Shown here: positions 35,080 to 42,698 of the stretch, piece after piece
How positions within the stretch are numbered: the first letter of the stretch is position 1
Layout: each line of letters opens with the position of its first letter
Assembly (NCBI RefSeq): GCF_001434255.1
Contig: NZ_AZEY01000053.1
Location: 1-42,698 of the forward strand
DNA from: Lentilactobacillus diolivorans DSM 14421
Lineage (GTDB): Bacteria; Bacillota; Bacilli; Lactobacillales; Lactobacillaceae
Direction of reading: 5' to 3'
DNA length: 42,698 nt
Notes under the pieces: model-generated
The model's database searches: none
What the model was told of the DNA's origin: nothing
Seen by the model: the letters and a program-made list of their open reading frames with translations, nothing else
Position numbers and translations under genes: made by a program

Positions 35080-36432
35080 TTAATCAAAATGCCGCCATTC
35101 CTTATCCAACAAGACTCGAGCAACGAATAACCCAAACGGCAGGAACATGATGATCAATACCGCCTTTGTGAGCCACAGCGCGCCAACTGCGATTGAGTTA
35201 ATCCCGATACTATAGACGGCGCGATAAATATAAAGGCCGGGAACCATAATTACAATGGATGGCACGGTGAGTGAAATTCGCGGATATCCATTGTAGCGGT
35301 TGATTAGGGATGCAAGTAAACCGGCAACCAGTGCGCCGCAGAAAGCCGCAGCGGCTGGTGGCATTGAAGTTAGGTCAACCAGTTCCAATCTTAGGGTGTT
35401 GGCAATGGCACCAATTAGTCCAGCGGCAGTTGCCATCCGAGTTGAGCTGTTAAACATAATTGAGAAGCCGAAGACCCCGCAAAAGCTGGCAGGTAGCCGC
35501 AGAAGCATCAAGACAAGGGGACTAATCCCAAGTGGGATAAAATCTTCAGGCTTTAAATTCACGGTTAATGCGACCAGCCAACCAATTAAAGTTGCAACGA
35601 CGGTGATCATAATAGCATAGGCAAGTCGTTCCAGTCCTGAGCGCATGTCCAACTTGGAGATATCCAACATACTGGTAATAAATGGAAACCCTGGGATCAC
35701 GAATAGCATTGCCCCAATATAACCTGCTTCGTGGTGAGCTGGAATTTGAAAGGCGTATTCAAATACTTTAAACATGCAGAGATAAACCAAGCAGGCCACT
35801 GCAACACCCACGGCTACGTTGGCAATGGTGGTCATCCGTTTATCAATCATTTTTCGGCGAGTCCAATTACCAAGACCAGCACCGACAAATGAGCAGAACA
35901 TTTCGGGGAGACCACCACCCAGCAGAAAAATGAAGGCACTGCAGGCTAAGGCAGCCGCCAATCCAGCACTAACCGGTGAATAGCTTCCTGGTTTATGCTG
36001 GATTTCATCGATTCTCGCATGAATTTGTTTGATTGTTAAACCAGCGCATTCTTTTTTAAAATTCATTGCGAAATTTTCCAGTAGGTTTAATTTATCAGTA
36101 TTAACTCCCGTACTTGGCAATGAAAGTACCTGAGAATAACTGAGGTCGGCTTCGAAGCAAGTGTATTCGATGGTTGTCAACCCGATATCAGCCGAACAGG
36201 TTAGTCCGAAAACTCGTGAGACAGTGTTCATCGCGTCACGAACCCGCCAAGCTCCTGTCCCGCAGGCTAACATCTGAATTCCAACCCGGCCAACAACTGA
36301 GGCTCGTTCCTTTAGACTGGCATCCTTAGCCAGAACATTATCATTTTCAATGAAGTTATTCCACGGAATTGTCATGTGGTGGCTTTGAGATAGTTTGATT
36401 TTTGATGAGACTTTTACTTTACTTTTATCCAT
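35080..36432 (-). CDS. ThrE-type threonine/serine exporter, fused two-domain form
   Basis: A 450-residue protein combining an N-terminal DUF1212 part (ERASVVGRVGIQMLACGTGAWRVRDA, SADIGLTTIEYTCFEAD; soluble about 1-150) with about ten membrane helices, covering both the ThrE/YjjP and the YjjB-like halves in one chain. Members export threonine and serine in Corynebacterium; small dicarboxylates in other branches. ATG 36432 has CGGGG upstream. A promoter and an upstream cre-like site precede it on the minus strand. Confidence 0.85.
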   Translation of the reverse strand: MDKSKVKVSSKIKLSQSHHMTIPWNNFIENDNVLAKDASLKERASVVGRVGIQMLACGTGAWRVRDAMNTVSRVFGLTCSADIGLTTIEYTCFEADLSYSQVLSLPSTGVNTDKLNLLENFAMNFKKECAGLTIKQIHARIDEIQHKPGSYSPVSAGLAAALACSAFIFLLGGGLPEMFCSFVGAGLGNWTRRKMIDKRMTTIANVAVGVAVACLVYLCMFKVFEYAFQIPAHHEAGYIGAMLFVIPGFPFITSMLDISKLDMRSGLERLAYAIMITVVATLIGWLVALTVNLKPEDFIPLGISPLVLMLLRLPASFCGVFGFSIMFNSSTRMATAAGLIGAIANTLRLELVDLTSMPPAAAAFCGALVAGLLASLINRYNGYPRISLTVPSIVIMVPGLYIYRAVYSIGINSIAVGALWLTKAVLIIMFLPFGLFVARVLLDKEWRHFD

Positions 36433-36497
36433 GATAAACCCCGTATTTTATTTTTCTTACTATGTAATGAGAATTTTGTAAAAAGCATATACCCAAA

Positions 36498-36555
36498 AAG
36501 ATAGCCCATTTACAACCTTTTTTCAAGTTAACGGTAAAGTAGATAAGCGCTTACA
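36498..36555 (-). promoter_or_regulatory. Promoter and upstream cre-like site of the ThrE-type gene
   Basis: On the minus strand: -35 TTGAAA (36526-36521), 17-nt spacer, -10 TATCTT (36503-36498). Sixteen bases upstream of the -35 is TGTAAGCGCTTATC (36555-36542), matching the cre consensus except at the last two positions and containing the palindrome TAAGCGCTTA. A cre upstream of -35 would favour activation over repression. Confidence 0.55.
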
Positions 36556-36572
36556 TATCAGTATTTATAAGA

Positions 36573-36612
36573 AAACAGCAATCAAAAACAAAATTGCTTT
36601 TGACTGCTGTTT
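36573..36612. terminator. Bidirectional terminator between SDR gene and ThrE-type gene
   Basis: AAACAGCA-A-TCAAAA pairs with TTTTGA-C-TGCTGTTT. It ends the two-gene minus-strand unit to its right. Confidence 0.7.
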
Positions 36613-36642
36613 GAATTTTCAATAACGAATGCTGTCGGATTC

Positions 36643-37299
36643 CTAATGATACTGGACTTCTGCCGGTTGGCGGTCATTTGCCAAATTCTCAAAAGCGCCT
36701 GCGATTACATTTGGATCCATGTGACCTGGTTTTCCTTTCCGAATATACGTGTTGATGGTGACCATTCCGGCAAAAACACCTGATTTGCTTAATTCTTTAT
36801 TCAGTGCCAAAACATAGCTGTGTAAGCCAGCTTTGCCGATTGACTGTTCAACATCACTTGGGCCTGGTTTGGCTGCCACGATACTACCAGTATATAGAAA
36901 GACCCCGTTACCGGTTTTCTTGACATAGGGAAGTGCCAAATTAGTGACGGTAATGGCACCGATTAAATTACTGGGAAGGCTTTGATTCAAGATGTCGGCG
37001 GTTAGTTCAGCTGGTTTGTTTTTGGTTCGCTGAGTTGCTGTATAAATAACGGTTTGAAGCTCACCTTTATCCGTGATTTGCCTTAATGCCGCACTAACAG
37101 TTGCCGGATCAGCCAAGTTGGCAGTCACCGCGAATGCCGAAATATGATCGTCGGCTAACACTTGTACTAAACTATCAAGGTCGGCTTGGTTTCTACCCAG
37201 CAACGCGATCGTGTTACCTTGAGAACCAAATCGTCTTGCAAGAGCTTCTCCGAGGCCAGCGTGTCCAGGACCGACAATTAATGTCACTTTTTCAGCCAT
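36643..37299 (-). CDS. SDR-like NAD(P)-binding protein without the catalytic Tyr
   Basis: A 218-residue Rossmann protein of the short-chain dehydrogenase type. The cofactor motif GPGHAGLG is at residues 10-17, LLGRNQADLDSL follows, and LYTGS supplies the active-site Ser region. The usual YxxxK is QSIGK, so Tyr is replaced by Gln and normal reductase chemistry is doubtful. AAAGGAAG precedes the ATG. It is the second gene after the Tag-like gene (26-bp gap), so the two are probably cotranscribed. Confidence 0.78.
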   Translation of the reverse strand: MAEKVTLIVGPGHAGLGEALARRFGSQGNTIALLGRNQADLDSLVQVLADDHISAFAVTANLADPATVSAALRQITDKGELQTVIYTATQRTKNKPAELTADILNQSLPSNLIGAITVTNLALPYVKKTGNGVFLYTGSIVAAKPGPSDVEQSIGKAGLHSYVLALNKELSKSGVFAGMVTINTYIRKGKPGHMDPNVIAGAFENLANDRQPAEVQYH

Positions 37300-37325
37300 T
37301 TTAAAGACTTCCTTTCATCGTTCAT

Positions 37326-37841
37326 TTATTCGGGCTCATGTTTCAAGATACCTGTACTGACCAGCAGTAATTCGATCGTGGTGGGCCCGACAAACGTAAA
37401 CCCACGCTTCTTCATGTCTTTGGCAACCAACGTGCCTAATGTGTGGGAATCGTGGGGAAGTGGTCCTTTAATAATATCCGCGTCAGAATGAGTTGGCTTA
37501 AACGACCACAGATAATCAGCCAGACTTTTAAATTCAGGCTGCAGGTTTAAAGTGGCCTGGGCATTTTGAACAACGGCCCGAATTTTACGCGGATTACGAA
37601 TCATCTGAGGATTTGCCTCTAATTCTTCGAGATCTTGTTCATCAAATTTTGCAATTTCCGTGACATCAAAATGTTTAAAAACCTTGTCAAAAACTGGGAG
37701 TTTACTGGCTGCAACCCGCCAGTTCAGGCCCGGTTGGAAGACGTTTACAGTGAGCATTTCAAACATCACTCTTGGATCATGTGTTTCGGTACCAAACAGT
37801 TCATGGTAAATTTGAACACCATTTTTTTGTTCAGTCATCAT
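37326..37841 (-). CDS. DNA-3-methyladenine glycosylase I (Tag)-like protein, divergent
   Basis: A 171-residue protein matching Tag through the helix-hairpin-helix core: FEMLTVNVFQPGLNW (27-41), MIRNPRKIRAVVQNAQ, LADYLWSFKP and KRGFTFVGPTTIELLL. It lacks the Tag N-terminus (CGWV, YHDxEWG) and the C-terminal His/Cys zinc ligands, and the base-recognising Glu38 of E. coli Tag aligns with Asn. It is therefore either a glycosylase with changed specificity or a non-catalytic DNA-binding relative. AAGGAGG precedes the ATG pair. Confidence 0.78.
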   Translation of the reverse strand: MMTEQKNGVQIYHELFGTETHDPRVMFEMLTVNVFQPGLNWRVAASKLPVFDKVFKHFDVTEIAKFDEQDLEELEANPQMIRNPRKIRAVVQNAQATLNLQPEFKSLADYLWSFKPTHSDADIIKGPLPHDSHTLGTLVAKDMKKRGFTFVGPTTIELLLVSTGILKHEPE

Positions 37842-38268
37842 TGGCCTCCTTGATTAGTTATTTTGAATGTAGAATAGCACGTTCTGATAATAGTGGGGTT
37901 GAAAACGCTTATTTAATGTTCGTAATGGTGTGACGGCTGGTATATAAAAATCTGGAGATTCCAATTAACGTTAATGTCTGGAATCAATCTCTTCTAAAGT
38001 CAGAAATAGTAGCATATTCTGGATTGTCGGTCTTAAATATTCTATTTTTATGCAAATTAGCACTGATTTCACCGAAAATGTGAATAATTTTCGCAAAATT
38101 TTAACATTTATATGTAAAGATGTTACAGTCGATTTTGGTATTCAAATCATAGGTTTTAAATTTTGTGAGAAAAATCTGACATGATATTCTAACTATAATG
38201 AAGCATTGACAGACATCAATGCCAATTGGCTTATATTAATGATTTTATGATGAAGGGAAGTGTTCACC
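37842..38268. other. Divergent intergenic region with cre-like site
   Basis: Contains TGAAAACGCTTATT (37900-37913), 12 of 14 to the cre consensus, the inverted repeat GATTCCA/TGGAATC (37957-37985), and for the plus-strand permease TTGACA (38206-38211) with TATATT 20 nt on, or TTGTGA/TATTCT further up. No gene is seen. Confidence 0.45.
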
Positions 38269-39711
38269 ATGACAACTCAAACGAATCAAATAACGAACCC
38301 GAAGGGAATTGGACTAACTTCGCTAACTGCGATGGCAGTGACAACCTCAATTGGCGCCGGCGTCTTTGCCCTAACTTCTGATTTGGCAAAAGCAGCCTCA
38401 CCGGGTCCGGCATTGATTGCTTGGGGCATCGTTGGATTGGGAATTTTGATGCTGGCGTTATCTCTAAATAATCTTGTTTTGAAACGACCTGATCTTGAGG
38501 GTATCTTTGCTTATGCCGAAGCCGGATTTGGTCAATATGCCGGATTTATCAGCGGTTGGGGTTATTGGTTATCGTCATGGATGGGCAACGTGGCTTTTGC
38601 GACCGTGATGATGAGTGCCGTTGGCTACTTTATTCCAATTTTTAAAGCCGGCAATAACGTCCCATCAATTATGGTTGCCAGCGTGATTGCATGGAGCTTA
38701 ACAGCCATTGTGAATCGCGGCGTTGAAAGTGCCGCAATTTTGAATGCGGTAATTACCGTTTGTAAATTAATTCCACTATTCACATTTATTGTCTTTGCAA
38801 TTATCTTGTTTAAAGACCATCTATTTACTGCTGATTTTTGGAATAACATGACAGGGAATTTCAATGGTGGCGCAACCGTTGGCTCACAGATCAAGAATTG
38901 TATGATGGTGATGATGTGGGTCTTTGTTGGTATTGAAGGGGCCTCGATGATGTCATCGCGGGCTAAGAAAAAATCTGATGCCGGCAAAGCAACGATCTTA
39001 GGTCTGGCTTGTCTGCTGACAATTTACGTATTAGCCTCTCTTTTGCCATACGGCTATATGTCCCGGTCCGAATTGACGACCATTAATCAGCCGGCAATGG
39101 TTTATATTTTTAAAGATATGGTTGGAACCTGGGGTGGGGCCTTGATTAGCTTGGGATTGGTTATCTCAACACTTGGCTCATGGCTGTCGTGGACGATGTT
39201 ACCGGCTGAAACGGTCAGTCTAATGGCAAAGCGAAATTTATTGCCCGCTATTTTCGGTCGGAAAAATAAACATGGTGCGCCGACATTCTCATTAATTGTA
39301 AGTGGCTTGTTAATCCAGGGATTTCTATGTACCCTGATCTTCACTGACCGGGCATATAATTTTGCCTATTCACTTTGTACGGCTGCAATTGTTGTATGCT
39401 ATTTATTTGTGGCCGCGTACCAGATTAAATATTCTTTTCAACACATCCATGTAAAAGGAAATCGAATCCAGCTGTTGATTGGCATTCTGGCATTTGCCTT
39501 TGAAAGCATCGGCATTTATATGGCCGGCTTGCAGTATTTGTTGCTGTGTTCAATTGCCTACATTCCAGGATTCTTTCTATTTATGCACGCTCGTAAAGAT
39601 GCTGCTGGCAGTAAATGGTTCAATAAAGTGGAATCATTGTTAACGGTGGCAGTGATTAGCAGTGCGATATTAGGAATTGTCTTATTCTCAATGGGAAGAA
39701 TTAGTATCTAA
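38269..39711 (+). CDS. APC superfamily basic amino acid/polyamine antiporter
   Basis: A 480-residue, twelve-helix permease of the basic amino acid/polyamine antiporter (APA) branch. TTSIGAGVFALTSDLAKAASPG is the unwound helix-1 substrate motif (split here by position), and FAYAEAGFGQYAGFISGWG followed by YWLSSWMGNVAFA is typical of ArcD/HdcP/AguD-like exchangers. Such proteins swap an amino acid for its decarboxylation or deimination product. No decarboxylase or deiminase gene is near, so the exchanged pair is unknown. ATG 38269 has GAAGGGAAG upstream; GTG 38260 overlaps it. Confidence 0.85.
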   Translation: MTTQTNQITNPKGIGLTSLTAMAVTTSIGAGVFALTSDLAKAASPGPALIAWGIVGLGILMLALSLNNLVLKRPDLEGIFAYAEAGFGQYAGFISGWGYWLSSWMGNVAFATVMMSAVGYFIPIFKAGNNVPSIMVASVIAWSLTAIVNRGVESAAILNAVITVCKLIPLFTFIVFAIILFKDHLFTADFWNNMTGNFNGGATVGSQIKNCMMVMMWVFVGIEGASMMSSRAKKKSDAGKATILGLACLLTIYVLASLLPYGYMSRSELTTINQPAMVYIFKDMVGTWGGALISLGLVISTLGSWLSWTMLPAETVSLMAKRNLLPAIFGRKNKHGAPTFSLIVSGLLIQGFLCTLIFTDRAYNFAYSLCTAAIVVCYLFVAAYQIKYSFQHIHVKGNRIQLLIGILAFAFESIGIYMAGLQYLLLCSIAYIPGFFLFMHARKDAAGSKWFNKVESLLTVAVISSAILGIVLFSMGRISI

Positions 39712-39739
39712 CAATCCGTTAATTATTTACAACTAAGCA

Positions 39740-39779
39740 GGAATCTGGTCTTGATAAAAAAAGACTGGGTTCCTTTTTT
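39740..39779 (+). terminator. Intrinsic terminator of the antiporter gene
   Basis: GGAATCTGGTCTT pairs with AAGACTGGGTTCC, followed by TTTTTT. Confidence 0.85.
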
Positions 39780-40243
39780 GTCTCTTAGCAGTTAGCTAGT
39801 GATTTTAAAGGATGACTTAAATCGGAAACCCAAAATAAACTTAATCGAAAACTAATTCATCAAAAATGCTTTAACAACGGGAAGGGTAACCTAATGTAAC
39901 GTATTCATTGCTAGTCGAAAATAAGAGTGTGTGTTAGTGTTTTGCTTATGCGATCAATTAAATTGGCGGAGAAATTGTCACATTGCAAATGTCATGTTTT
40001 TGTAATGCTATTGACACAATTTCGAGAATGGCGTAATCTCACAATAGTTAGCAACGTTTGTGGTCTTAATGGGTGGTGATCATCTTTGAAAAGCTCGAGA
40101 GATGGGAATTTGATTGATCCGTTATTCACTTTCAGGATTAGAATTCATACATAATCAAAATGTGAATTAATGATAAGATCAAAAACGCTTTCAATTGTAC
40201 TAGATCACTATTTGAGCGTATTCTAAAGGTGTGAATTTGAGCA
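39780..40243 (+). promoter_or_regulatory. Upstream region of the S53 protease gene with cre-like site
   Basis: A 464-bp gene-free stretch. It has the palindrome ACATT-GCA-AATGT near 39980, a perfect -35 TTGACA (40011-40016) with a weak TAATCT 17 nt on (40034-40039), and CAAAAACGCTTTCA (40180-40193), which fits the cre consensus except at its first two positions. Catabolite control of the protease is a reasonable guess. Confidence 0.45.
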
Positions 40244-42271
40244 ATGATTTGGGGAAAATTTGAGTCTAATGATATGAGGAAGAAGTTGAGGAATTTGAGG
40301 AAGAAGAAATGGTTCGTTGGCGCTGTCAGCTTTGCAGCATTGCTATTGGTTTCGCCGGCAGCCCAGGCGGCGTCAAAAAAGAAAGCGGCTGGAAAGGATC
40401 CTTATGGGATCAATAAGCTCCTAAAACAGTTAAGTGGTAAGCAAAAGCTTTCACCAAACAAGCAGGTGCAACTCGAGGTTGTCCTGAAGCCACGGGATCA
40501 GAATCAAATGGCTGATCAGATTTATGCGGTTAATACACCAGGAAATCAGGACTTTAAACATTTTTACAGTCCTGCAAGTTTCCGTGCTAAATTTGGTCAA
40601 AATGCAGAAGTGGTTGGTCAGTATCGACCATATTTTAAAAAGTACCATTTAAAGACCCACAATTATAGTAATGGCTTAATGATTAAGGTTTCAGGGAAAG
40701 CTAAGAATGTTAATAAAGCTTTTAATACGAACTTACAAACGGCTAAGTATCGTGACAATCCCGTTCAGTTTTCATCTAAGAAGCCCAAAATGCCGGCTGA
40801 ATTAGCTGACAATGTTTTGACAGTTCTAGGAATCACTAGTTTTAATAGTAAAATGGGCGGTGGCCTGACTCAAACGGGGGCTCAAGCCGCATCAGCCAAA
40901 TCATCTAAAAATAAGACCAACAAGAAGACCAACAAGAAGACCAAGGTTCAGACTAAGGTGACCAAGAAGAAACCAACTAAGCCTGAGAAACAATTTGCAC
41001 CTCAGAAGTTTGTTAATCGATATCATTTACAGCCCCTGTACGACAAAGGCTATTACGGACAAGGCCAAACTTTAGGGGTCGTTACTTTCGGTGGCTTCAG
41101 TAAGCGTGATGCCCAACAGTATTGGAAAGGTGAGCATATTGCAACTAAACCCAATCGGATTAGTGTTAAGAAACTTAGTGCACCGTCTCCATTTGGGGCA
41201 GCCGCTGAAAAGTCTTATGGTTTAGAGACGACGCTTGACGTTCAACAGTCGGGTGCGATTGCACCTCAAGCCAATATCCGGGTTTACCAATCGAAGTTTA
41301 GTGATGTTGGCATGGTTGATGCATTCACAACGGCATTTGATGAAAATCGAGTTAGTTCATTATCTTTGAGCTATGGCTTAAGTGAGTACATTATGCGTTA
41401 CTTAAAAAATCAAGGCCTTATTAATCCGGTTTACGGCCAAGTTATGAATATTGTGATGGCTCAAGGTGCTATGCAAGGGATTTCAACATTTGTCGCTTCC
41501 GGTGATACCGGAGCCTATAACATTGGAATTGGCGGAAAAATTTTAAATGCCATTCAGTTACCAAATTATAGTATTTATGGTACTTTCCCAGCTGATAATC
41601 CGTGGGTCACAACGACGGGTGGGACGACCCTGCCGTTCCATAAAAATTATGGTCATGGTTTGAAATTCTCGGTTGATAAAGAACGGGCATGGGGTGGCGA
41701 CTATATGTTTAAAGCCTTCGCCAAGCATCGAAACGTTTTCTTATCCAATCTAACCCTTTATTCTCAGTTATTAAATGGTGGTGGCGGTGGCATTAGCCAC
41801 GTTTATGGCACACCACAGTACCAACAGGGTGTTTCAGGTGTTAATACGTTCAATGCTCGTGAGTTTATTTCCAATGCCCTTCAGCCCCGGATGAATCCGG
41901 TTCTGCTTAGTGGTACTGATTATGGGCGTAACTTCCCTGATGTTTCTGCAAATGCGGATCCAATGACTGGTTATCAAATTTATATGAAGAAGACCGGCTG
42001 GGTTTCAAACATTGGTGGGACAAGCGCCGTTGCACCACAGTTCAGCGGAGCAACTGCCGTTATTAATAGTGGTAAAGGTGGTCGTATGGGCTTTTGGAAT
42101 CCACAAATATACAAATTGGCTCAAGATAAGGATAAAACGCCGTTTACGACGCTTGACAGCGCAACTGATAATTCCAATTTGTACTACACAGGCCAACCTG
42201 GTAAGATTTACAACCAAGCTACCGGTTTGGGAACGGTTGATTTTGAAAAACTGTATAACAATTTCCAGTAA
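40244..42271 (+). CDS. Secreted S53 (sedolisin/kumamolisin-type) serine-carboxyl peptidase
   Basis: A 675-residue pre-pro-protease. Signal peptide with a very basic n-region, hydrophobic 24-40 and AQA cleavage near 42; an S53 pro-domain (about 70-200); a Lys/Thr-rich linker (216-250); then the catalytic domain. The S53 triad is visible: Glu328 and Asp332 in ETTLD, oxyanion Asp421 in SGDTGAYN, and Ser594 in GGTSAVAP. Such enzymes are acid-active endopeptidases, which suits a bacterium that acidifies its surroundings. ATG 40244 has AAAGGTG eleven bases upstream; ATG 40274 would also keep the signal peptide. No LPxTG or other anchor is seen. Confidence 0.9.
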   Translation: MIWGKFESNDMRKKLRNLRKKKWFVGAVSFAALLLVSPAAQAASKKKAAGKDPYGINKLLKQLSGKQKLSPNKQVQLEVVLKPRDQNQMADQIYAVNTPGNQDFKHFYSPASFRAKFGQNAEVVGQYRPYFKKYHLKTHNYSNGLMIKVSGKAKNVNKAFNTNLQTAKYRDNPVQFSSKKPKMPAELADNVLTVLGITSFNSKMGGGLTQTGAQAASAKSSKNKTNKKTNKKTKVQTKVTKKKPTKPEKQFAPQKFVNRYHLQPLYDKGYYGQGQTLGVVTFGGFSKRDAQQYWKGEHIATKPNRISVKKLSAPSPFGAAAEKSYGLETTLDVQQSGAIAPQANIRVYQSKFSDVGMVDAFTTAFDENRVSSLSLSYGLSEYIMRYLKNQGLINPVYGQVMNIVMAQGAMQGISTFVASGDTGAYNIGIGGKILNAIQLPNYSIYGTFPADNPWVTTTGGTTLPFHKNYGHGLKFSVDKERAWGGDYMFKAFAKHRNVFLSNLTLYSQLLNGGGGGISHVYGTPQYQQGVSGVNTFNAREFISNALQPRMNPVLLSGTDYGRNFPDVSANADPMTGYQIYMKKTGWVSNIGGTSAVAPQFSGATAVINSGKGGRMGFWNPQIYKLAQDKDKTPFTTLDSATDNSNLYYTGQPGKIYNQATGLGTVDFEKLYNNFQ

Positions 42272-42348
42272 ATGATGAAATGCCGGCATTTGTTGGTCGC
42301 ATCGTTGTTAAAAATTTGAATATTAAGCGAAGAAATTAGGAGCCTGAG

Positions 42349-42380
42349 TGATCGTGATGGTCGCTTTGGGCTTCTTTTTT
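42349..42380 (+). terminator. Intrinsic terminator of the protease gene
   Basis: AGCC...GGGCT with an inner GTGATC/GGTCGC stem, followed by CTTTTTT. Confidence 0.7.
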
Positions 42381-42506
42381 ATGGATTGCTGAATGATACT
42401 GGTTAGCATCTTTGTAGATTGTTGTATGAAAATGAGTGGTGGTGATTTTGATAGCTGAGGAGAAGTTTGAGGGAGAGGGTTAGTTGCTGAACTTTTTATT
42501 GTGCCA

Positions 42507-42698
42507 AAACGTGGTCTAACAAGCAGCTTCCGGCCATATAAGCCCTGCCAACCAATATCCCAAAACAAGGATATTGGTTTGTAGATTAGATTATTTATTA
42601 TGCTGAAACGTGGAATCAGAAGCAGATCCCGGCCATATAAGCAACACAACCCCATATTCCAAATTCAGGAATATGGGGTTGCCATTTTGGTAGATTAT
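42507..42698 (-). repeat. Hairpin repeat array, reverse orientation, cut by window end
   Basis: Two right-half units in reverse: AACGTGGTCTAACAAGCAGC then TTCCGGCCATATAAGC, and AACGTGGAATCAGAAGCAG then ATCCCGGCCATATAAGC. The variable bases differ between units. By analogy with 14618-14948 a full hairpin should follow just beyond the window. Confidence 0.8.

Overview
The window looks like a chromosomal segment of a low-GC Gram-positive lactic acid bacterium (Lactobacillaceae; the genus Lentilactobacillus is my guess, not proven). The reasons are the gene order rsmG-parA-parB-DUF951-ychF-DUF1129-guaB, a short IMP dehydrogenase without CBS domains, frequent TTG starts with strong GGAGG-type ribosome sites, CcpA (cre) sites, and lactobacillus-type secreted proteins. 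The parAB segment suggests the replication origin is not far away.

Layout. 1-5200: a nucleoside uptake and cleavage locus (degenerate phosphopentomutase homologue, CNT nucleoside transporter, purine permease, nucleoside hydrolase) behind a promoter overlapped by a cre site. 5200-7020: pepT and a repeat array. 7200-13650: the chromosome-partition/housekeeping block and guaB. 13690-15000: a secreted matrixin-like metalloprotease and a second array. 15059-20871: an NAD/ADP-ribose related cluster: NrtR-type regulator, nicotinate phosphoribosyltransferase behind two matching inverted-repeat operators, ADP-ribosylglycohydrolase, NCS1 permease with an early in-frame stop, PfkB kinase. 21054-24821: VanRS-like two-component genes, separated by a repeat array, and a D-Ala-D-Ala carboxypeptidase. 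24958-27140: azlCD and a nitroreductase. 27146-32260: arrays, a MITE, DUF1694, cfa, a TPR-like membrane protein and an AI-2E family permease. 32305-36432: two paralogous secreted proteins, gpmA, a ThrE-type exporter. 36643-42271: SDR, Tag-like protein, APC antiporter, S53 protease.

The most unusual feature is an interspersed family of long hairpins, about 110 nt (78 nt in one case). Seven full copies (5039, 6683, 13459, 14836, 21855, 27146, 30866) share the same secondary structure: a 14-bp outer stem closed by GTG/CAC, a GGTTA bulge opposite one T, a 6-bp stem, an AGA/GGCM internal loop and a long apical stem. The unpaired motifs are nearly invariant while the stems change on both arms together. 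Most copies stand directly downstream of a stop codon. Several have spawned tandem 'right-half' units of 92-95 bp, always on the same side of the full hairpin. A second subset carries a terminator hairpin at a fixed distance. An ISL3-like MITE has inserted into one array with an 8-bp target duplication. Whether this is an RNA element, a DNA hairpin substrate of a mobile system, or both cannot be decided from the window.

In the second notable system, the NrtR-pncB-ADP-ribosylglycohydrolase-permease-PfkB cluster could form a route that imports a nicotinate/nicotinamide-type riboside, splits it, phosphorylates the ribose and recovers the base for NAD synthesis. This is inference from gene families and neighbourhood.
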